From positions 248,001 through 312,000 of the forward strand of contig VXAI01000050.1 of the NCBI GenBank assembly GCA_013399305.1: 64,000 nt of DNA, given 5' to 3'. Source of the stretch: Rostratula benghalensis. Its lineage: Eukaryota > Chordata > Aves > Charadriiformes > Rostratulidae. Both the position numbers and the translations under genes were made by a program. Shown here piece after piece: positions 41,901 to 57,300 of the stretch (positions within the stretch are counted from its first letter, which is position 1; the number at the start of each line of letters is the position of its first letter). The notes below the pieces were generated by a model. That model was not told the DNA's origin. It saw nothing but the letters and a program-made list of their open reading frames with translations, and searched no databases.

Positions 41901-43782
41901 TTCCAGAGGCTACACATACTAGTTTGATATTTTAATGTTTAGAACTGTTAGGTTTCCATTCTGCATGTTGTAGAAATAAAGTTGCAATGCTAGATGGATT
42001 TTACAAGTAGGTATCAGAAAATGAAGGTAATCATTTGGCCCTATCAGGAAACATACTTTTAAAACAACAGTTGTTGTTAATACAGTCTTCATTAATTATC
42101 CTTTTTAGTGTTCAAAATGATTATCATCAGATTTCCATGACTTCTGTCTGATGTGACAGTATTAATGGGGGCACTGATGCTGCAGTATCACTTCTTTGTA
42201 AAATAGACGTTGTCAGTAGAGTTATAAATAAATTTGTAGATACTGGCCACAGGGAAGGAGGGTTCAGACTAGAGTATCTTGCTGTTTGAACATGTCTTAG
42301 AATCCCACTGAGGTTAACTGTGGTCTCATTTAATTTTGTGACTGGAAAATATTCAGAATATATATAAATTAGAAATCAGCTTAAAGTAGCTCCATCCATA
42401 TCTCCTTGCCTTGCATGTCCTGATTTGGGGATGCTGAATGTGTAGCTTTCATAGTCTTCCTACCAGCTTCAAAATTCAAATTATTAAAATATTATCAATA
42501 ACTATTCAGCATAAATATTATTTTTTATTATTATTATTGTTATTTCACTTGCAGCTTAACTTTGTAACATAGCTGTGGAATTACAAGGAATATGTTAACT
42601 TCCTCCTTGATGGCTAAAATTCTGAGCACAATTGATAACATTATAATAAATTAAAATGATGATTTATTCTGAAAATTATAGCTACAAACAGTTTTTGTCT
42701 TCTAGAGGCAGACAGGAGAGAGTAAGATGAGGGGAAAGAGTAAGGACTTTATTTTTTTTTCTATTTTGTCATTCTCTTGCGCATCATCTTTGGAAATTAA
42801 CTCAATTTGAAGCAAAAGTGAATTGATGTTAACTTAATTGTACTTCTGCTCTACTCAGTGAATTCCAGCACTTCTCAGTAAAAAAAAAATAAATCATTGC
42901 TTTGTCCTTTGAGGGCTTTTTTGTTGCTCAGGCTACTGACTGTTTGGGAATCCATATGGTAAGAATTAGACTTTTAGACTTCTCAGTACTTTTCAGCTCA
43001 AAAGAGACACGTGAAACCAGAAATTACCATGCAATCAGCCAGCTACAAGAGCTCAGCTTTTATCACACATACTCTGAAAGATCTCAAATTCTAGCCTAAG
43101 CTACATGTCTCTGTGTTGTATCAGTGTTTCCTACTTTCTGCAGTGTGATGTCATATGTATTACATTTCACGTACTGGTTCCGGATTACAGGATATAACTG
43201 CATGTTCTTTTTGATACTTCTTTTTTTGTCCCTTGTTTTTCCCCTTTCATTTAAGCAATTTGAATAAATACAATAATTCATATTATCATCATGTTTAATA
43301 TTTGAGTTTACTGTTTACTCTGTGTAATACTTTGTTGGATCTACTTTCTAAGTGAATGACTCATTTTTCACAAACTATTGCTCATGAATTTTGTTGAATC
43401 CAAACCAGAATTTGCTTTGCAGCTGAACAATAGACCCAAAATTCAGTTTCACAACTCTTAGTGTGAACACAGGTTTATTCATACAAACAAATTTGAAAAG
43501 CAAAAAAAGATCTTGTCCTGATGCAAATACTTTTTGCATTTTTTTTTCCCCAGGTTTGTCTCCCAATATTATAGACATAAATTCTAAAAATACTGGAAAT
43601 ACTTGTAAAATATTTCCTGAAGTTTTATATGCAAGGAACTTGAACAGAATGGTCCAGTGCACGTGTTTTTTTTTCTGCTGAGAGATTCTTTTCATACCAC
43701 TTAGAAAAGTCTATTAATTCCTAAGGGCTCAATTGTGTCTGGTTAGGCATAGATTATAGAATATTGTGGTCATGAGCTTCAT

Positions 43783-43819
43783 TTTCTAAGATAACCACAT
43801 GGACCTAGAGTGCCTCTGG
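43783..43819 (+). repeat. 37-bp direct repeat, copy 1
   Basis: The segment from TTTCTAAGATAACCACAT to GTGCCTCTGG recurs 72 bp downstream with a single mismatch (GGACC here, TGACC there). The 35 bp between the copies is unrelated to the unit. Confidence 0.9.
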
Positions 43820-43854
43820 AGCTCAGACTTGTACAGACTCACAAAAACCTTATC

Positions 43855-43891
43855 TTTCTAAGATAACCACATTGACCTAGAGTGCCTCTGG
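43855..43891 (+). repeat. 37-bp direct repeat, copy 2
   Basis: Second copy of the unit at 43783-43819, 36/37 identical. It is likely a small local duplication from template slippage or end-joining repair. Confidence 0.9.
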
Positions 43892-46800
43892 CTGTGGAAA
43901 TGGTGGATTTGAGGACAAGAACTTGAATATGGGGTTCTCAAGTCTCTTTTATGATATGAAAAGCAAAAATCATCACAAGCTGCTCTTTTCTAGATAAGCA
44001 ATAAGATTTCTGATTGTTCTTGCCTTTCTGCCTATGGACAGAAATCTAGTCACGATCAGGATAGGTTTTCATCGGTTTGCTTCTATTGTTAAAAATAAAA
44101 ATGAAACTTTATTAACCCAAAACATATTGTACTAAAGAAGCTACAATTTGAGACACCAGATCATGAAGTTCCATTGATAAGAAAAGTATTGCACAGATAA
44201 ATCATCTGGAAGGTTCATTATACTCACCAGATATTATTGCTCACTCACTTTGAAACAACACGTCTATGGCCTTGACATTTAATCAGAGCAAGAATGGCAT
44301 TTATTCAATCTCATATTCAGTAAGTCACCAATTAAAATTAGTTTTCTTAAGGCCAGTAAAATGCAAAATCTTTGTTATTTTTATAAAGATTTTTCTTTTA
44401 TTACTTCGTGTGCTTGTGCTTCCCCTTGAAGACCTGTTTTGCGATCTTATGAGTGGCTTTAAAAAAAATTCTCTCTCTGTTTCTCCATATATTTCATGTT
44501 TTTGTCTGGTTTTCTATTTATATGAACCCAAGACAAACCACAAGCAGGAGTTTGTTTAAAAATAAAAAGAACCATTTCTAGACATATATATTTATACATT
44601 AAAGCTAATATTGGTTTCTATTGAAAGTGTAAAGCAGGTGTTAAGTTTATATAAGAACTAAAGAAAGTAACATATGCAGAGCTATCACTGACTTAAATGC
44701 TTACATACAGACAGATTGTACGACATGCAACCTCTGTGCTGTCATGAGTGGCTTTCCATATCTGTACTGAGTGAACCTAGAGGGAATAAGAGAATTATAA
44801 ATTCTCATTAATTGATGAAGGATTTGATACACTCAAATAACTACTCTGAATATTCCTTGGTAGAAATTAAAGTTTATCTAGTATTTTGACTCTAGTTTTA
44901 CTTGTTCAATAGAGATGTAGATTATGGTTTATAGGTATTTACATCCTTGGTAATTGTTTTGCATCTCGCTATAAAAAAAACTAGGCTGAATACATGCATA
45001 ACATATTAGAAATGCCATTAACCAAATGATTCTGAATTAATGTTTTGCCTCTCTATGCTATGCAAAACAAATTCTCCCCAATTAATTTACAATTGATTAC
45101 TCTGTATTGCACCCCAAGGGAATGCAAAAAAAAGTCTGTTTATAAGTTCCCCGCTATTCTGTTTCTGTAGTTTGATTAAACTAAACATCAAAAAACAGTT
45201 TATTTTATGTATTACTAAAGGTAAGTTCTTTCGAATGGGAAAAATCTAATCACTTCTTTGTGTGTTCTGGACTGGCATAACATTGCACTTGAAGTTATTG
45301 TTTTTATTTTTATATATCTGTAATCATTATTTGAAGTTTTTGTGCTTCCAAAGGGAGGCATGTTCTTTTAACTTTTGGATTGCCCAAAATGTCTAGGTAT
45401 ATATTTTAGTCAAATGCTGTTCTTCCTAAGTTTTACAAAATTTCCATGTCTTGTAACTACAAAAAAAAAATCTATCTGGGCTTCTGCTTTCTTTTGTTGA
45501 GCTGTTCCTTGGCATTTGTATTCTTTCCTAAGGTACGTGATGACATACAAGAAATCAGCAGAGACAAGTAAAATAGGCAGAGCAACATTTACTGTTTAGA
45601 ACTTGTGAAAATAGCTAGTGGGAAGAATATTCAAACATTAAAATGCTATTTAAGTCCAAAGACTTTTGATCATTCTGGTTCAATACGTAGAAAGATTTTA
45701 ATAATCTGAATGGGTGCAATCATGTATTTGGAATGAGGAGTCAGGATTTAACCTTTTATTCTATCCCAAAAACATTTTCATGTAATAAACAGAAAAAAAA
45801 TGCACTGGGAGCTCTTTCCAGCCTTCAAAATGCAAAAGAATAGCAGGGCTTTCCTTAAGGTATGTTCATTAATGGCTAACTCCAGTTTGCTCCCTTTTTA
45901 GCACACTGATTTTTTCTACTACTATTGCAATACATCTCATAAATTATACAAGGCCTAAGTATGTAACAGAGTTCACTTCATTTGGGGAGGGAGGGCAGTT
46001 CATTGATGATTAGCTGTGTCGTGCTGTAATTCTTACTTTGAATGAAATCTTAACCTTGGATGGATGACAGGAATTGGAGATCAATGTTATGATTCTGCTT
46101 TGGAAATTGATATCTCCTACATCATTAAAGGAGCTTTGAAAGTTTTCCTTGTATGGTATAAAAGTCTACTAGAACTGTGATGAAGGAAGAATGCAGAAAG
46201 TAACTGTCAAGTTGGACAGGGCATACATCTTTCTCCATATAAATCTTAATCTTTGTTTTTAATTTGCACATAAAGCAATAAAGAAAATGAGATTACAAAA
46301 GGTTACATGAAGAATATATACAGCTAGTCTTTAATATTCCTTCTTAAAACTTTTGAGAAAATACACATACATGTTGTGACACTTAGTTCCCCAATCTCTG
46401 TGGCGCTGAGAGATCCTGATAAAAGTGTGCAGTAATATTCTGATATAGGCTGCTCTCTGTCTCAGAAATAAACTGAGTAACATGTGGCAGTTGCTAGGGA
46501 AACCATTTTTTGCATTTTTCACGAAAAGTCCAAGAATAAAACACATGTAAATTTGCAGTATTGAAAGCAGTATCATATATAGTTGCATATTCTCAATATT
46601 TTTTTTTTTTTTATGGTTTTCCTCTATGGTATTTACATAACAATAAATTAGATCTGCTTCAGCTTTTACCTGAATCTCTCCATACACTTGTGTTTTGCAT
46701 GGCTCAGGAAGTCATTTAAGCATTCAGCCACTAGGCTTAAACTGGTGATTTTTAATTTTTTTCCCCCCTGTCAAACTATCTGTATTTACTGTCAATAAGA

Positions 46801-48506
46801 TGTTGGAAGTGCTGGTCATGTTCGTGGGGTGTGAGTATCAGCTCATGTAAGCAGAAATGAAATTGGATTTTAAAAATTGTCTCGTGCACTTAGATATGAC
46901 TTCCTGTAATTGGTCAAATTCCATTAAGCATCTATCTTGATTCTGACTATCTGCAGGCACTAAGAAAGACCAGATTTCATTGTTCATGAGAGTCCAATTT
47001 AGGACCTGAATGGGAATTCTTGTTCGGGCAAACTTTTTTGTGCTTTTTTGGGAAAATGATTGGTGATGAATTCTGAAATTGTTGCATAATAAGAAATGCA
47101 TCTTTGTTATAAGAAGATATAATGTTATATGACATCATTAATATTTTGATTTTAATTGCATTCAAATACTTAACCCCAGTGAATAACAACAACTGGACTT
47201 GATATAGTACCAGTGATTAATATTGTCAACATAATTTATGTTTTTCAGAAATATATTTCTTAAAGAACATTATCAAATTGTACCATTCATAAAGAACGGA
47301 AGTGCAAACTGCCTGCACGAGATGGTTTCTAATATGAGCATACTACTTTAAAGGCTTCCAACCCTCCCTCTAACCTTATGACAATGATTTTATGCACGTT
47401 CAGAACATAGAACTGAATCCACCAATAACATTAGAGCAACCATTGGAATTTAGTGCTGCAGCTTATTTCTGCCCTGACTTACCCTCCACAGCTTCGACAA
47501 AGTTACATATAATATTATAGCATGGTTCTAGTTTGTTAGCATTTGCACATTGCTGTCTTTTTTTTTTCAAAGATTAGGACTAAAAGTGGTGTTCGTTTAA
47601 TCATCTGTATAAGGGTACTCTAAATTTTAGGTGACTCTAATTGACCGGTTCATGTTTCTTAAATTACTCTGGTAGAAGTAATTACGGGATGAATCTTGAT
47701 ATTGGAGGTAACTATGAGAAAGTCAGCACAAATAATAGCTCTAAGCTAGCAAGATCTCTCAGCAGAATCACTCCTCATGAAACTCGTTGCAGGTTTATAT
47801 CATGTAAAGAGTGAAAAAGCTGAAGTATTTTCACTGCATGAAAAAGTCAAAGTTTAGAGCTTGATATGAAGTGGCCATTATGCTAATTCTAATTCACAAT
47901 TGCTAACGCTGTATTTTCAAGACCGTATATAAAATGGTAGTATATTTAGCCCTAGATCTGTGGAATACACCGAACACCTGGCTGAGCAGAAATACACAGC
48001 TTAAAAATTAAGATAGTAATGTTTCAGGAAATTGTTCTTCTCCCCTACTAGAAAATAGTTGTTTTCTGTTATCTGAATAAATATAGTGTGTTATTTTAAA
48101 TTTTTAAACAAGACAGGAGGGCATTTAAAGAGTTTTTAGCATCCTGCTGGGATATGGTCAAATTACCTTCTCTTAGTAGGTAACAGCAAAGCAAATATCA
48201 CCTTGTGACTAAATGGAGGGTATTTTTTCCTTTATAGCTGTTAGCAGCCTATTGGACTGCCTGCCTGCTCAAAATTTTTAAGTCCATACCACTGGCTCAG
48301 AAACCAAATTCAAAACAAGAGCAAGACAGATTGGACAGTGCCTTTCACCTCTGGTAATATCTTAATTGCTCTTGTACAATGTAGTCATACTAAGACATCT
48401 AAGTAGTCTCTGATGAGGACAGTGGGCTGTAGATCATTACCTAAGACCATGTTGGCAAACGAGTAAGCCCCCTCAGTAGAGACTGAGAGGATCAAGGCAC
48501 CATGGG

Positions 48507-48572
48507 AGAGTCAAATTGGAAGGGACCTCATAAAGTCGCTAGTCTTACCTTCTGCTCAAAGCAAAGTCAGGT
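48507..48572 (-). mobile_element. Short CR1 LINE scrap
   Basis: The sequence TCAAATTGGAAGGGACCTC followed by CTTCTGCTCAAAGCAAAGTC is the conserved antisense CR1 3' block, here about 65 bp long and without the terminal ATTCTATG repeat. Confidence 0.65.
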
Positions 48573-50747
48573 GTTGTGTCAGACTGGTTTATGGAAAGTA
48601 AAATCAAACTTTGGAGTTTCTTACTAACTTGCTATGCAGGATTTATTAATCTTATTCTTTGATCTTCCCATTTCACATAGATCATGGTTGGTTTTGGTCC
48701 ATGTGGGTTCAATCCTGTACTTTGACGTGCCAAGCAAAATTTATCTTTAAGCAGTGCTAATGCAAATTTATTTTTTATGGAATTGAACATTTTCCTGAGC
48801 CTGAATATTGATTACTCCTTATCGCTTCTATTAAAATATCCACATATCAACTAATGATGGAGTAGATGAATTCCACAAAATTTATTCAGACTTTTGAAAG
48901 TTTGGCTTAGACTCTACATGAGAGATTAAATAGCAGTATAGCAGATTTATTCCACAGCTTTTATATGATTGTACGAGTAGTTGTAGATAGATAGCTTACA
49001 ATCTCGATGTAACTTATTATAATTTCTGTGCCATATTTGTGCCAGACATGTATGGTGTGTGTTTAGAGAAGACTTTTATCAATTTGTCTTCATTTTTTGT
49101 AGTGTTTTCTATGTCTCTGTGCTGCTGCTAGGACTGATATAATAACATACCAACAGAAGACATTGAAGAACTGATACATAAACCAAAAATAAAACAAAGT
49201 AAAGTCTACAAAGACTTAGTCCACATTCACTTGAGGCAAATGGAAAAGGTTTTTGTTGCTTCCGTGAACTTTTGGTAAACCTCAGATAGTGTCAGAGCAG
49301 TGATGAAGAATAACACTTGAAAATCAGAATGTTTATGGGTTTTTCAACCCTTAAAAGAGCAAAAAGTATTTAAGTTTGGAACATATGGCCAGGACCTGGG
49401 CTGGCCTAACTCCAAGTATGCCAGCTCCAAGTACACGGATCTATATACTTTGTCTCAACTGAGATGGTGACCAAGGACACTAAATGTAATTGAGAATTTG
49501 GACAATGTATGGTTAATTTAACATTTCAGCAATTAAATCTTTGAAATTGCATGTAATTTTACTTCTCTCTTCTAGTTATAGTTTATTGTTAAATGACACC
49601 TACTGGAAGCAATATTTAAATGCCTTTAAAAAGGCACCTAGGTCTGGATTGCATTGAGAAGCCTCTAAATGTAGTGGGAGTACTGGCAATCAACAGCTTT
49701 AAAATGTAAACTTTATTAGACAGAATTATTTTACGTAATTACCTAAACGTAAATTGAAAAACCTTTCTGTGACTTCCTCTTTCAAAACCCTCAGGGCAAA
49801 TACACAGTTACAAGAGAATGTGTTCTATTTGAATCAATACTTTTCCAATCAAATCTCACATTTTTTTTAGTTGGTTAGCCATATAAACAAAACAATCTTT
49901 TTGAGAGCAGCTTCTAAATGTAACTGTGAACAGGATTGATAATGGGTATAAAAGTTAGAAATTACTCCAAATCATGTAAGAAAATACAGGAATAAGTACT
50001 ATAACTTCTGCCATTTAAATGAAGCAACAAATAATTTAACAGTATTGTAATTAACTCTGAAAATGTCCTTAATATACATTAATGTAGACATTAAACTCCA
50101 CCTACTTTTGCCTATTTACTAAAAATACTATATTATCTGCATGACATTAGTCATGGGCTAGTAGCTTGAGAACACAGGTCAAAATACGTAAATGAAATAA
50201 TTCAGGGTGTGGGGGGTGAGTTGTCGGTTCATTTGGGTTTTTTCCTCATTTCCTTTTCATTCCCCTGGGGCAGTAATCATCATGAACAGAATGGAATTGT
50301 TGAGCTGAAACATGCAAACTGTATGTGAATGGAGCCTTCTTTAAGAATAACCAAACTCCAGTGTTAGACATCTCTTTGAAAGGTGGGAGAGGGTGGCTTT
50401 ATCCAACAAATGTGAATAACTGTCAGAGTATATTTTTTTCCTTTCCAAGAGATATAATTCATTAACGGACAAGAGACAGGCACATGGGTCTAGAAAATAG
50501 GACACAAATTATGAAGAGTTGCAAAAAATTTCTGTGTTAACTCTTCTGACTAAAGAGTAAAAAGCCAAAGTTTTATAGTAAGTCTCTCCTCTGATTGTTT
50601 GGGAGAATTGAGTTAAACTCTTACTGCTACTAATGAAAGGAATAGAAATGCATCTTTGATGTTCGTGCTCTGTGGACAAAACTTTTTAATTTCCTCATTC
50701 ATTTGCCAAGTACTCATAGAAACAAATAAATAAATAAATTAGTGTGG

Positions 50748-50802
50748 TGGTTTTTTTGTCTTTTTTGTTCGTTGTTTTGTTTTTTGTTTTGTTTTGTTTT
50801 TT
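50748..50802. repeat. G/T-rich simple sequence
   Basis: A TTTTG/TTTTTTG low-complexity tract. It produces a hydrophobic-looking run at the start of a spurious open frame at 50744-51109. Confidence 0.8.
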
Positions 50803-53800
50803 ACTAAGTAAATTAATTATGGCAACACTTAACACCAAAACATACGTAATCTTGTTCTTTTTACACACATATGATAATAATGTAAATACTGATCTTCATG
50901 GAAAAATGTTTACTACAGAAAAATTAAATGCAAAGGAAGGAAGAAAAAGTTACAGAGAGAACCATTTGTTTCCATTTTTGAAACATCATTTTAATGTCTA
51001 TGAGATATATATTAAGGTAAGGTGCATATTAAATATTGAAGAGTTACTTCTCATCAGGACTGGTGATCTGCTATTCATTCTGAGTATTATTGTTTCCTCA
51101 CACAGGTAAACCAGAACGCACAAAAATTGCCAAATGTTTGGTATAATTCTACTTAATTAAAATCCATTTGACCGGAGGTTGAAAACTGGCTTTGTTTCCA
51201 GGGTCTCTCAGAGTGTAGTACCCAGCCAACTTTTCTAGGCAATATGGATGGTGATTTCAATTCTTTTCTGTAATTGACTGGGTGATTCCCTTTTATTGGT
51301 AATCTTGCTTTTCAGAAAATTGTGTATCTTTCTCTAGATGTCCTAGATAAAGAGGATCTACCATAACATGTATAGTAATTAGGATTATTCTAAACAAGAA
51401 GAAAAGTTCCCAAGGAGTTGTTTTACCTTGTGCCATGAGTACATATGAAGGAACACGATTAATTTTGTATTTCTAGATAGAAAAATCATGAAAACACCAA
51501 AAAGCAAAGAGAAAAAAGCATTTACGAATCCCTTCTGCATCTGTTGACAGCAATGGGAATTTTACTGTTTACCAGAAACGGAAGTAAAATTACACTCAAG
51601 GATGGCAATTCTGAGGACCATCTGTGAAAGGTTTCCCAATTGTTCTATCTAGTATGGAAATTTCAATGGTAATAATTTCGTTTGTCGTTTTTAGCAGAGA
51701 GTGCTCTTATAGTTGCTTTTACACGGAACTCTGAAAACAGTGTAACGGGACAGTGGAAACAAACACAATTAAAAAAAATCAAGAAGGAATAAAACATAAC
51801 TGTTTCAACTGTGGCTCCCACAATGGTTTTGATACAGCCTGGTTTTACTGAGGTATTTGAACACATTAGAAATCACCAGCAATATACAGTAGCACCACCT
51901 TTAGAGGTGCAAGAGAGGGAAATTTATGCTTTTCTATCTATGGCGAAGTAAGCAAAATTATAGATATTGTGTGAATTGGTGTTAATCGGATTTTCTTTGG
52001 TGTATATCTTAAAGTCGTAATGTCTGCTATGAATGAAAGTGTATTGTTACAGAATGAAAACTGGTATGTAGTTTTTATTGTGCTTTAAAGGCATGGAAGC
52101 GTCTGTACCAGTGTGAACACAAATGCATTGGCTCCCCTGACTGCTGCTGAAATAGAGCAGTGGTGAGGATATGATCCAAGTGTACTACCAATTGTTCTGA
52201 GCCATGGGTTCTTGGTAGCAAATTTAGGAATGAAAATGTGCTATTTTACAGGAAACACCGCTGAAACGTAGGGCTAAATTCGTCATGTTAACATTAGTCT
52301 CTGCTCTAGTATCTAAGAGGAATGCTTCTGATCAGAGAGAGTATAGGGTTTGTATGATGTGTGTTCAAACATGCAAATTATTGTTTGGTCTGTGGAAGTG
52401 AAAAATTGCTGTGCAGTTGCACAGATTCACTGGCTTTCTGCCCAAGAAAGACAGAGTTCAGGAGCTCAGCTGCTGCTCTTGGAGGGCAGTGTACTTTTTC
52501 TTATGTGTTTTTGGAGTTTAGAGTCTAATACTAAAGTAATATGCTGAATATTCCTTTTGTCTCTTATTGGACAATAAAAATGAAATGACCAAAAATGTGT
52601 TTGTCTGACACAGTATTGATGACTGGATAATCTATATCAAAGCAACATTCAGAAGAATATGTTTCCTGAATTATACATGCTGGGAGAAATTGCTATTCAG
52701 ACAAACATTTCTAGCTTTACAGATCATTATATTTGCAATTACCTCATTTTGTCTTCTCTCCCTTCATAAGAATACTTCTATAAACTGGTATAATGGTCAT
52801 TAATCATTCCATTTCTCTCAAGTGTATTTGGGCTTACCAGCCAGTAACTGGCCAAACAAATTAAAATGAAATAGTGAAATTACTGTGTTCTAGGAGTGTC
52901 ATGAAATAGCTGTTGTACAGGCTCAGCTGTCTTTTTTCAAAGTTAACATGGTGCATCCTGTGTAAAAAGAAATATATTCAAAAAGGTGTAATAAAATGAA
53001 TATATATAGGATAAACCAACAATGTTATGCTCAGGGGACAATCTAAGTAGCTCTTTGTGGTTATAAACAGGTATTAAATGGGAATTGTGCAGATAATGTC
53101 CCTCAAGCTATAGTGGTAATGAAGTGCCACTTGACTGCAATTTTATTTTTCATAGAGAAATGCTTTTTAAAATTTGTTTAGAATTTGATAAGAGAAGAAT
53201 ATCATACTTCATAGTTGTGTTGTTTCTGAAACATACTTTTGCATGGGGTAGAGATGAAAAATTTTTAAAGGACTGCCTGATTTCTGCATGGGAGACATGT
53301 AAATGAACAGCTTTGTGTTGTGCAGTAGGTTTGGAGCTGGAGCTGTGGCTGCACAGGAGGAGGTTTTTTGGGAAGGCTTAGCCCCCATGTCAGCCTTCAC
53401 TGGACCAGGGTCTCTTACCTCTCTGCTTCTGCAACACAGAGTAGCTGATGTGGGGAACTCAGCAGGTAATTCTGCACTTTGGCAGACACACTGTGAATTA
53501 CCTCCCTGTTAAGTGTCATCTGCAAAAATTGCTGATGCTTGACGTGACCTCTAGAGAAAGCTGCTTTCCAGAGGGGAAAGGAAGTTCGGGGACTTGAAAA
53601 AACTTGGCAACAGGAATGAGCTCGGGGTGAGGAAAAAAATGTCTCTAGTCCTTCAATTTACAGTTACTGTGACACTTGCTAAAATTTTTGAGAAAAGTCT
53701 CTGTTTCCACATAAAAATCATTCCAGTCAAGAAGAACAATTTTATTAGGACTTTAGGTGCAGAATAAATCACATAAATATGATATAAATAGCGACATGTA

Positions 53801-54281
53801 TATATCTCCATTTTCAGCAGAGATGTGCCACTATTATTAGGCAGAACTAGGAGATGTTTGTGTTTATTCTTATTCAGGGAACAAGTTAAACATTTGCACT
53901 TATTTAAATGCCTCCCAAGCCAGGGATATATATTTTTATGCTGTCTTGAATAAGGATTACTTTTTATTTTAGCACCATGATGATAAAATAAACCAACCTG
54001 ATTGTCAGCCATAGTTCCTTCTAACCTCTCAAGACTACACTGGAAGAGTTCTAGTAATGCCTGACCATCATCATGCCTTTGTAAATACTACTAGGAGAGT
54101 CAGCTTTCATCCAGGATGGTAGCTATTCTATGGTGATTTAAAAAATGTCTCAGTGCACAACTTTGCTCTTCATTGTGTATTCTAGTACCTGAGTTTTATT
54201 CTAGATTATTATTCTGTAATTTATTCAAGAGACAATTTCTGAAACTATCTAATCTCTAGACAGAGAATTGTATAAACAATG

Positions 54282-54301
54282 TTTTTTTTTTTTTTTTTTT
54301 T
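54282..54301. repeat. (T)20 run
   Basis: Twenty consecutive T. On the minus strand it is a poly-A run and could be a retroposition tail, but no recognisable body lies on its 5' side. Confidence 0.8.
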
Positions 54302-57300
54302 GTACTGGTAGCTGGATGTCCAGGGAATTTTTGGTACAGCTAAACTTAAGATTTTTACTTTTCTTACTCCAAATGTTTTAGAGACTTTAAAGTATTTCCT
54401 GGCAGTGGTAGTTATTTGCATGACAAGAACCCTCTTGTAAAAGACTCTTGGGGTAATACTAATAATCAGTAGATATTTTGAAAAAAATTCCCTGTAGCAT
54501 TTTATTCAGCTTTGCAGTGTTTACCTCTAAATACAGATGCTTATGCAGGAAAGGGAATTGCTAAATGATTTATTTTGTACCAATGTTGTCAAAAAGCATT
54601 TCCCAGTTTGACTGCGATTGTGGGAGTTGAGAACAGAAGAGGCAAAAAAATACTTTTCTGCTCTAATGCAGAGGTCAGTAGAGTTAAGCCACCATTACAT
54701 TTGGGGCAGATATTTTAATGAATTCCAGAAATTCAGCAGCTGAACAGAAATGGAAATAATGGAAAGATGGGATCTTATTTCTTATTTTCTTTGAATTAAA
54801 GTGTTACTGCTTGTGGCCAAGTGAATAGGCAAACTGAAAGAGGGTGAGTTTCATTGAGATAAATTTTTTGTGAAGAAGAAACATTTCTAAATTAAGAATA
54901 ATTATTTGAAGGATACATTGCATAAATTCATCTTTATGAAATTAAACTTTCCCTTCATTTTGATTTCTTTGCATTTGTTATCACTTTGCAGAAAACCTGT
55001 AAGCAGGTTTGCGAACGCTAGGGGTAAGTGCACGTCTGTAGCTTATTCTTCCAAGTAGCTTGTAATTTAAAGTTAAGAAATCATAAAATAAAATAAAAGT
55101 AAATGAGCGTGATAAATATAATCTTATTTATCAAATAATATTTCCTTTGGCTCGTATGACTGGAACTTGTATTTAAATATTTGAGAGAAGAAAATGTGCA
55201 CAAGGTGACTATCTTTCTTAGTTCTTTGCTATTCTTGTTTGTTAATATTCTATATAGCACAATCTTCCATGTATAAAGAATAGGAAATCCTGTCAGGAGA
55301 GGGTAATTTGATCCAGGAAAAATTGTGAAAATAGTTTGTATGTTGCCCCCATTAAAATGCTCTTTCTCACCAGGAGGCACACTTAGTTACTCCACAAAGA
55401 ACCCAAAGTGGGATAATCTGATTGTTATCCATATTGGATATTGCTCTGGCATGGATGAGTATAGCTCCATGTGCTGTGCTAATAAAACTTTATCAGTTCA
55501 GGTCAGCTGAGAATACGGATTTATCTCAGAAACGTTGATGACATCAACTGAAGATCGTACTGTTTATGTAAAAGTTTTTGGCATCAAGAACATTAAGGAA
55601 AGTTCTTTATGAACAATCTCTTTTCACAATAACGGCACTTAACAGTTTGTGGACTGGTCAGTTGAAAAAGTGAAAGACATAGTGATTCATTTTTACAGTT
55701 ACATTACAGTTATAATGAGAAATATTGACATTTCTCTTATTACTAATATGTTTAATGACCTTTCTAATGACATCTGTCACTACTGTTTCTTCTCAAATTC
55801 TGCTGGACTTTCCCCTTCAGTAATGTAAAGGATTTTAATTGCTTGTTGTATTGTTGGAATGAGAATTAGCCTTTTTGAAGCAGTATGATGGCTTGAAGAC
55901 TTACTCTGTTAAAAAGAAACCAAACAACAGAAATCAAAGCATAAATCAATATAAAATTTGTGTTTTAGAAGCTGTCTGGTTTTTGGTATTCAGAAATTCC
56001 TTGAATGCAATGTGTGAAGTTAGTTATACATTGTCAGTTCTTGCTAGTTGACATTAAGTGGAGTTTGTGGAATTCAAAGTGGAAGGGTTTACTTAGATAG
56101 TTTCAGACAATGTCTCTCTCCAGAGTTTTCTTTTTCTCCAGCTTTTAATTATCATTAAAAATTATCTGAAGGAAGGTGACTAACTAAAAGGTTGATATAC
56201 CGCAACTTACTAAAAGCATATACCTAGAGTTTTTAAAATAAAGGTTTAAATTTTTAATTGTTTCTCTGTGGTGACTCTCCTTTCAGAAGATAGTGCTTGT
56301 CTTGAGAAACTCTGTCTTCTACTGTTTATCTTTTACTCTTGCTTTAGGTGCTCTAAAATTTGGCTATTGAACACCAGCCATTTAAAGTTAGAGTGGTTGT
56401 CACCAAGCAGCAAAGCTTTTGGTTTGCTTGTAGAATCATTATTGATATAATAGAGAGTAGCAGTAAGAGTCAAAGAAGGTGGCTCCAGAGCTGCTAAATA
56501 GTTTGTTCTCACTTTCAAACATTTAATTTTGTCCTCCAGTGCCAAGGGACAAGTGATCATGAGTGATTTGCAGAACATGAGTAGCTTTGTAAGCTGATCA
56601 TTCTTGATCAGTTAACAAACATGGTATTTTTGGTCTGCACAGCAGGCAGCAACATTGCCTAGTTGGTCTGGTCTAATTCTGGTGAAAAAGAGAAATACTC
56701 ACCTACTTCTGGGTACTCCAAACAGGCATGCTGTGATGTCATGCTCAGATCTACCACCCTGAAAGGCGGTACTTCGGGGTTGCCATAACAACATCAGCCA
56801 GTCATTGTCTGACACTACAACATTATTGCAGGAGCTTTGAGGGAATATTAACCAAAATACAGTCACCACACATTTTGACTGGTTTGCTAGTTAAGAATGT
56901 CTCTGCTGTGTACTCAGAGATGGGACATGTTTCTCTGTACACGTATGATTGGAATGACCACATTTTTCTGAAACTCTTTGGCATATCTATGTAACATTTA
57001 GAAGTAGTGGATTAGAGTATATGTGGCAAAACCCAATATGCATTACTGTGAAGTTACTCATGTGTACTTAATTTTTACATTAAAAATGAGGGAGGATAAA
57101 GATTCAGAGAAGCTAAGTGTGTGCTGTGGTATGTAATAGAAAAAGTTTCATCTGGGTAGTCCTTTACATACAGCATGAAGAGATCGGAATCAGGTTTTCT
57201 CTCCTTATTGTATAGCACATTCTGTGCAAATCCAAAGCAGTAGCATAAAATTCTTGTTTTAACAACTAAAATGCACATGCAATGTGAGTAAAACCCAGGA

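Noticed and set aside
46331..46687. 118-codon minus-strand open frame
   Set aside because: Contains a translated A-run and no recognisable features; judged non-coding.
50744..51109. 121-codon plus-strand open frame with apparent signal peptide
   Set aside because: The hydrophobic N-terminus is a translated G/T simple repeat.
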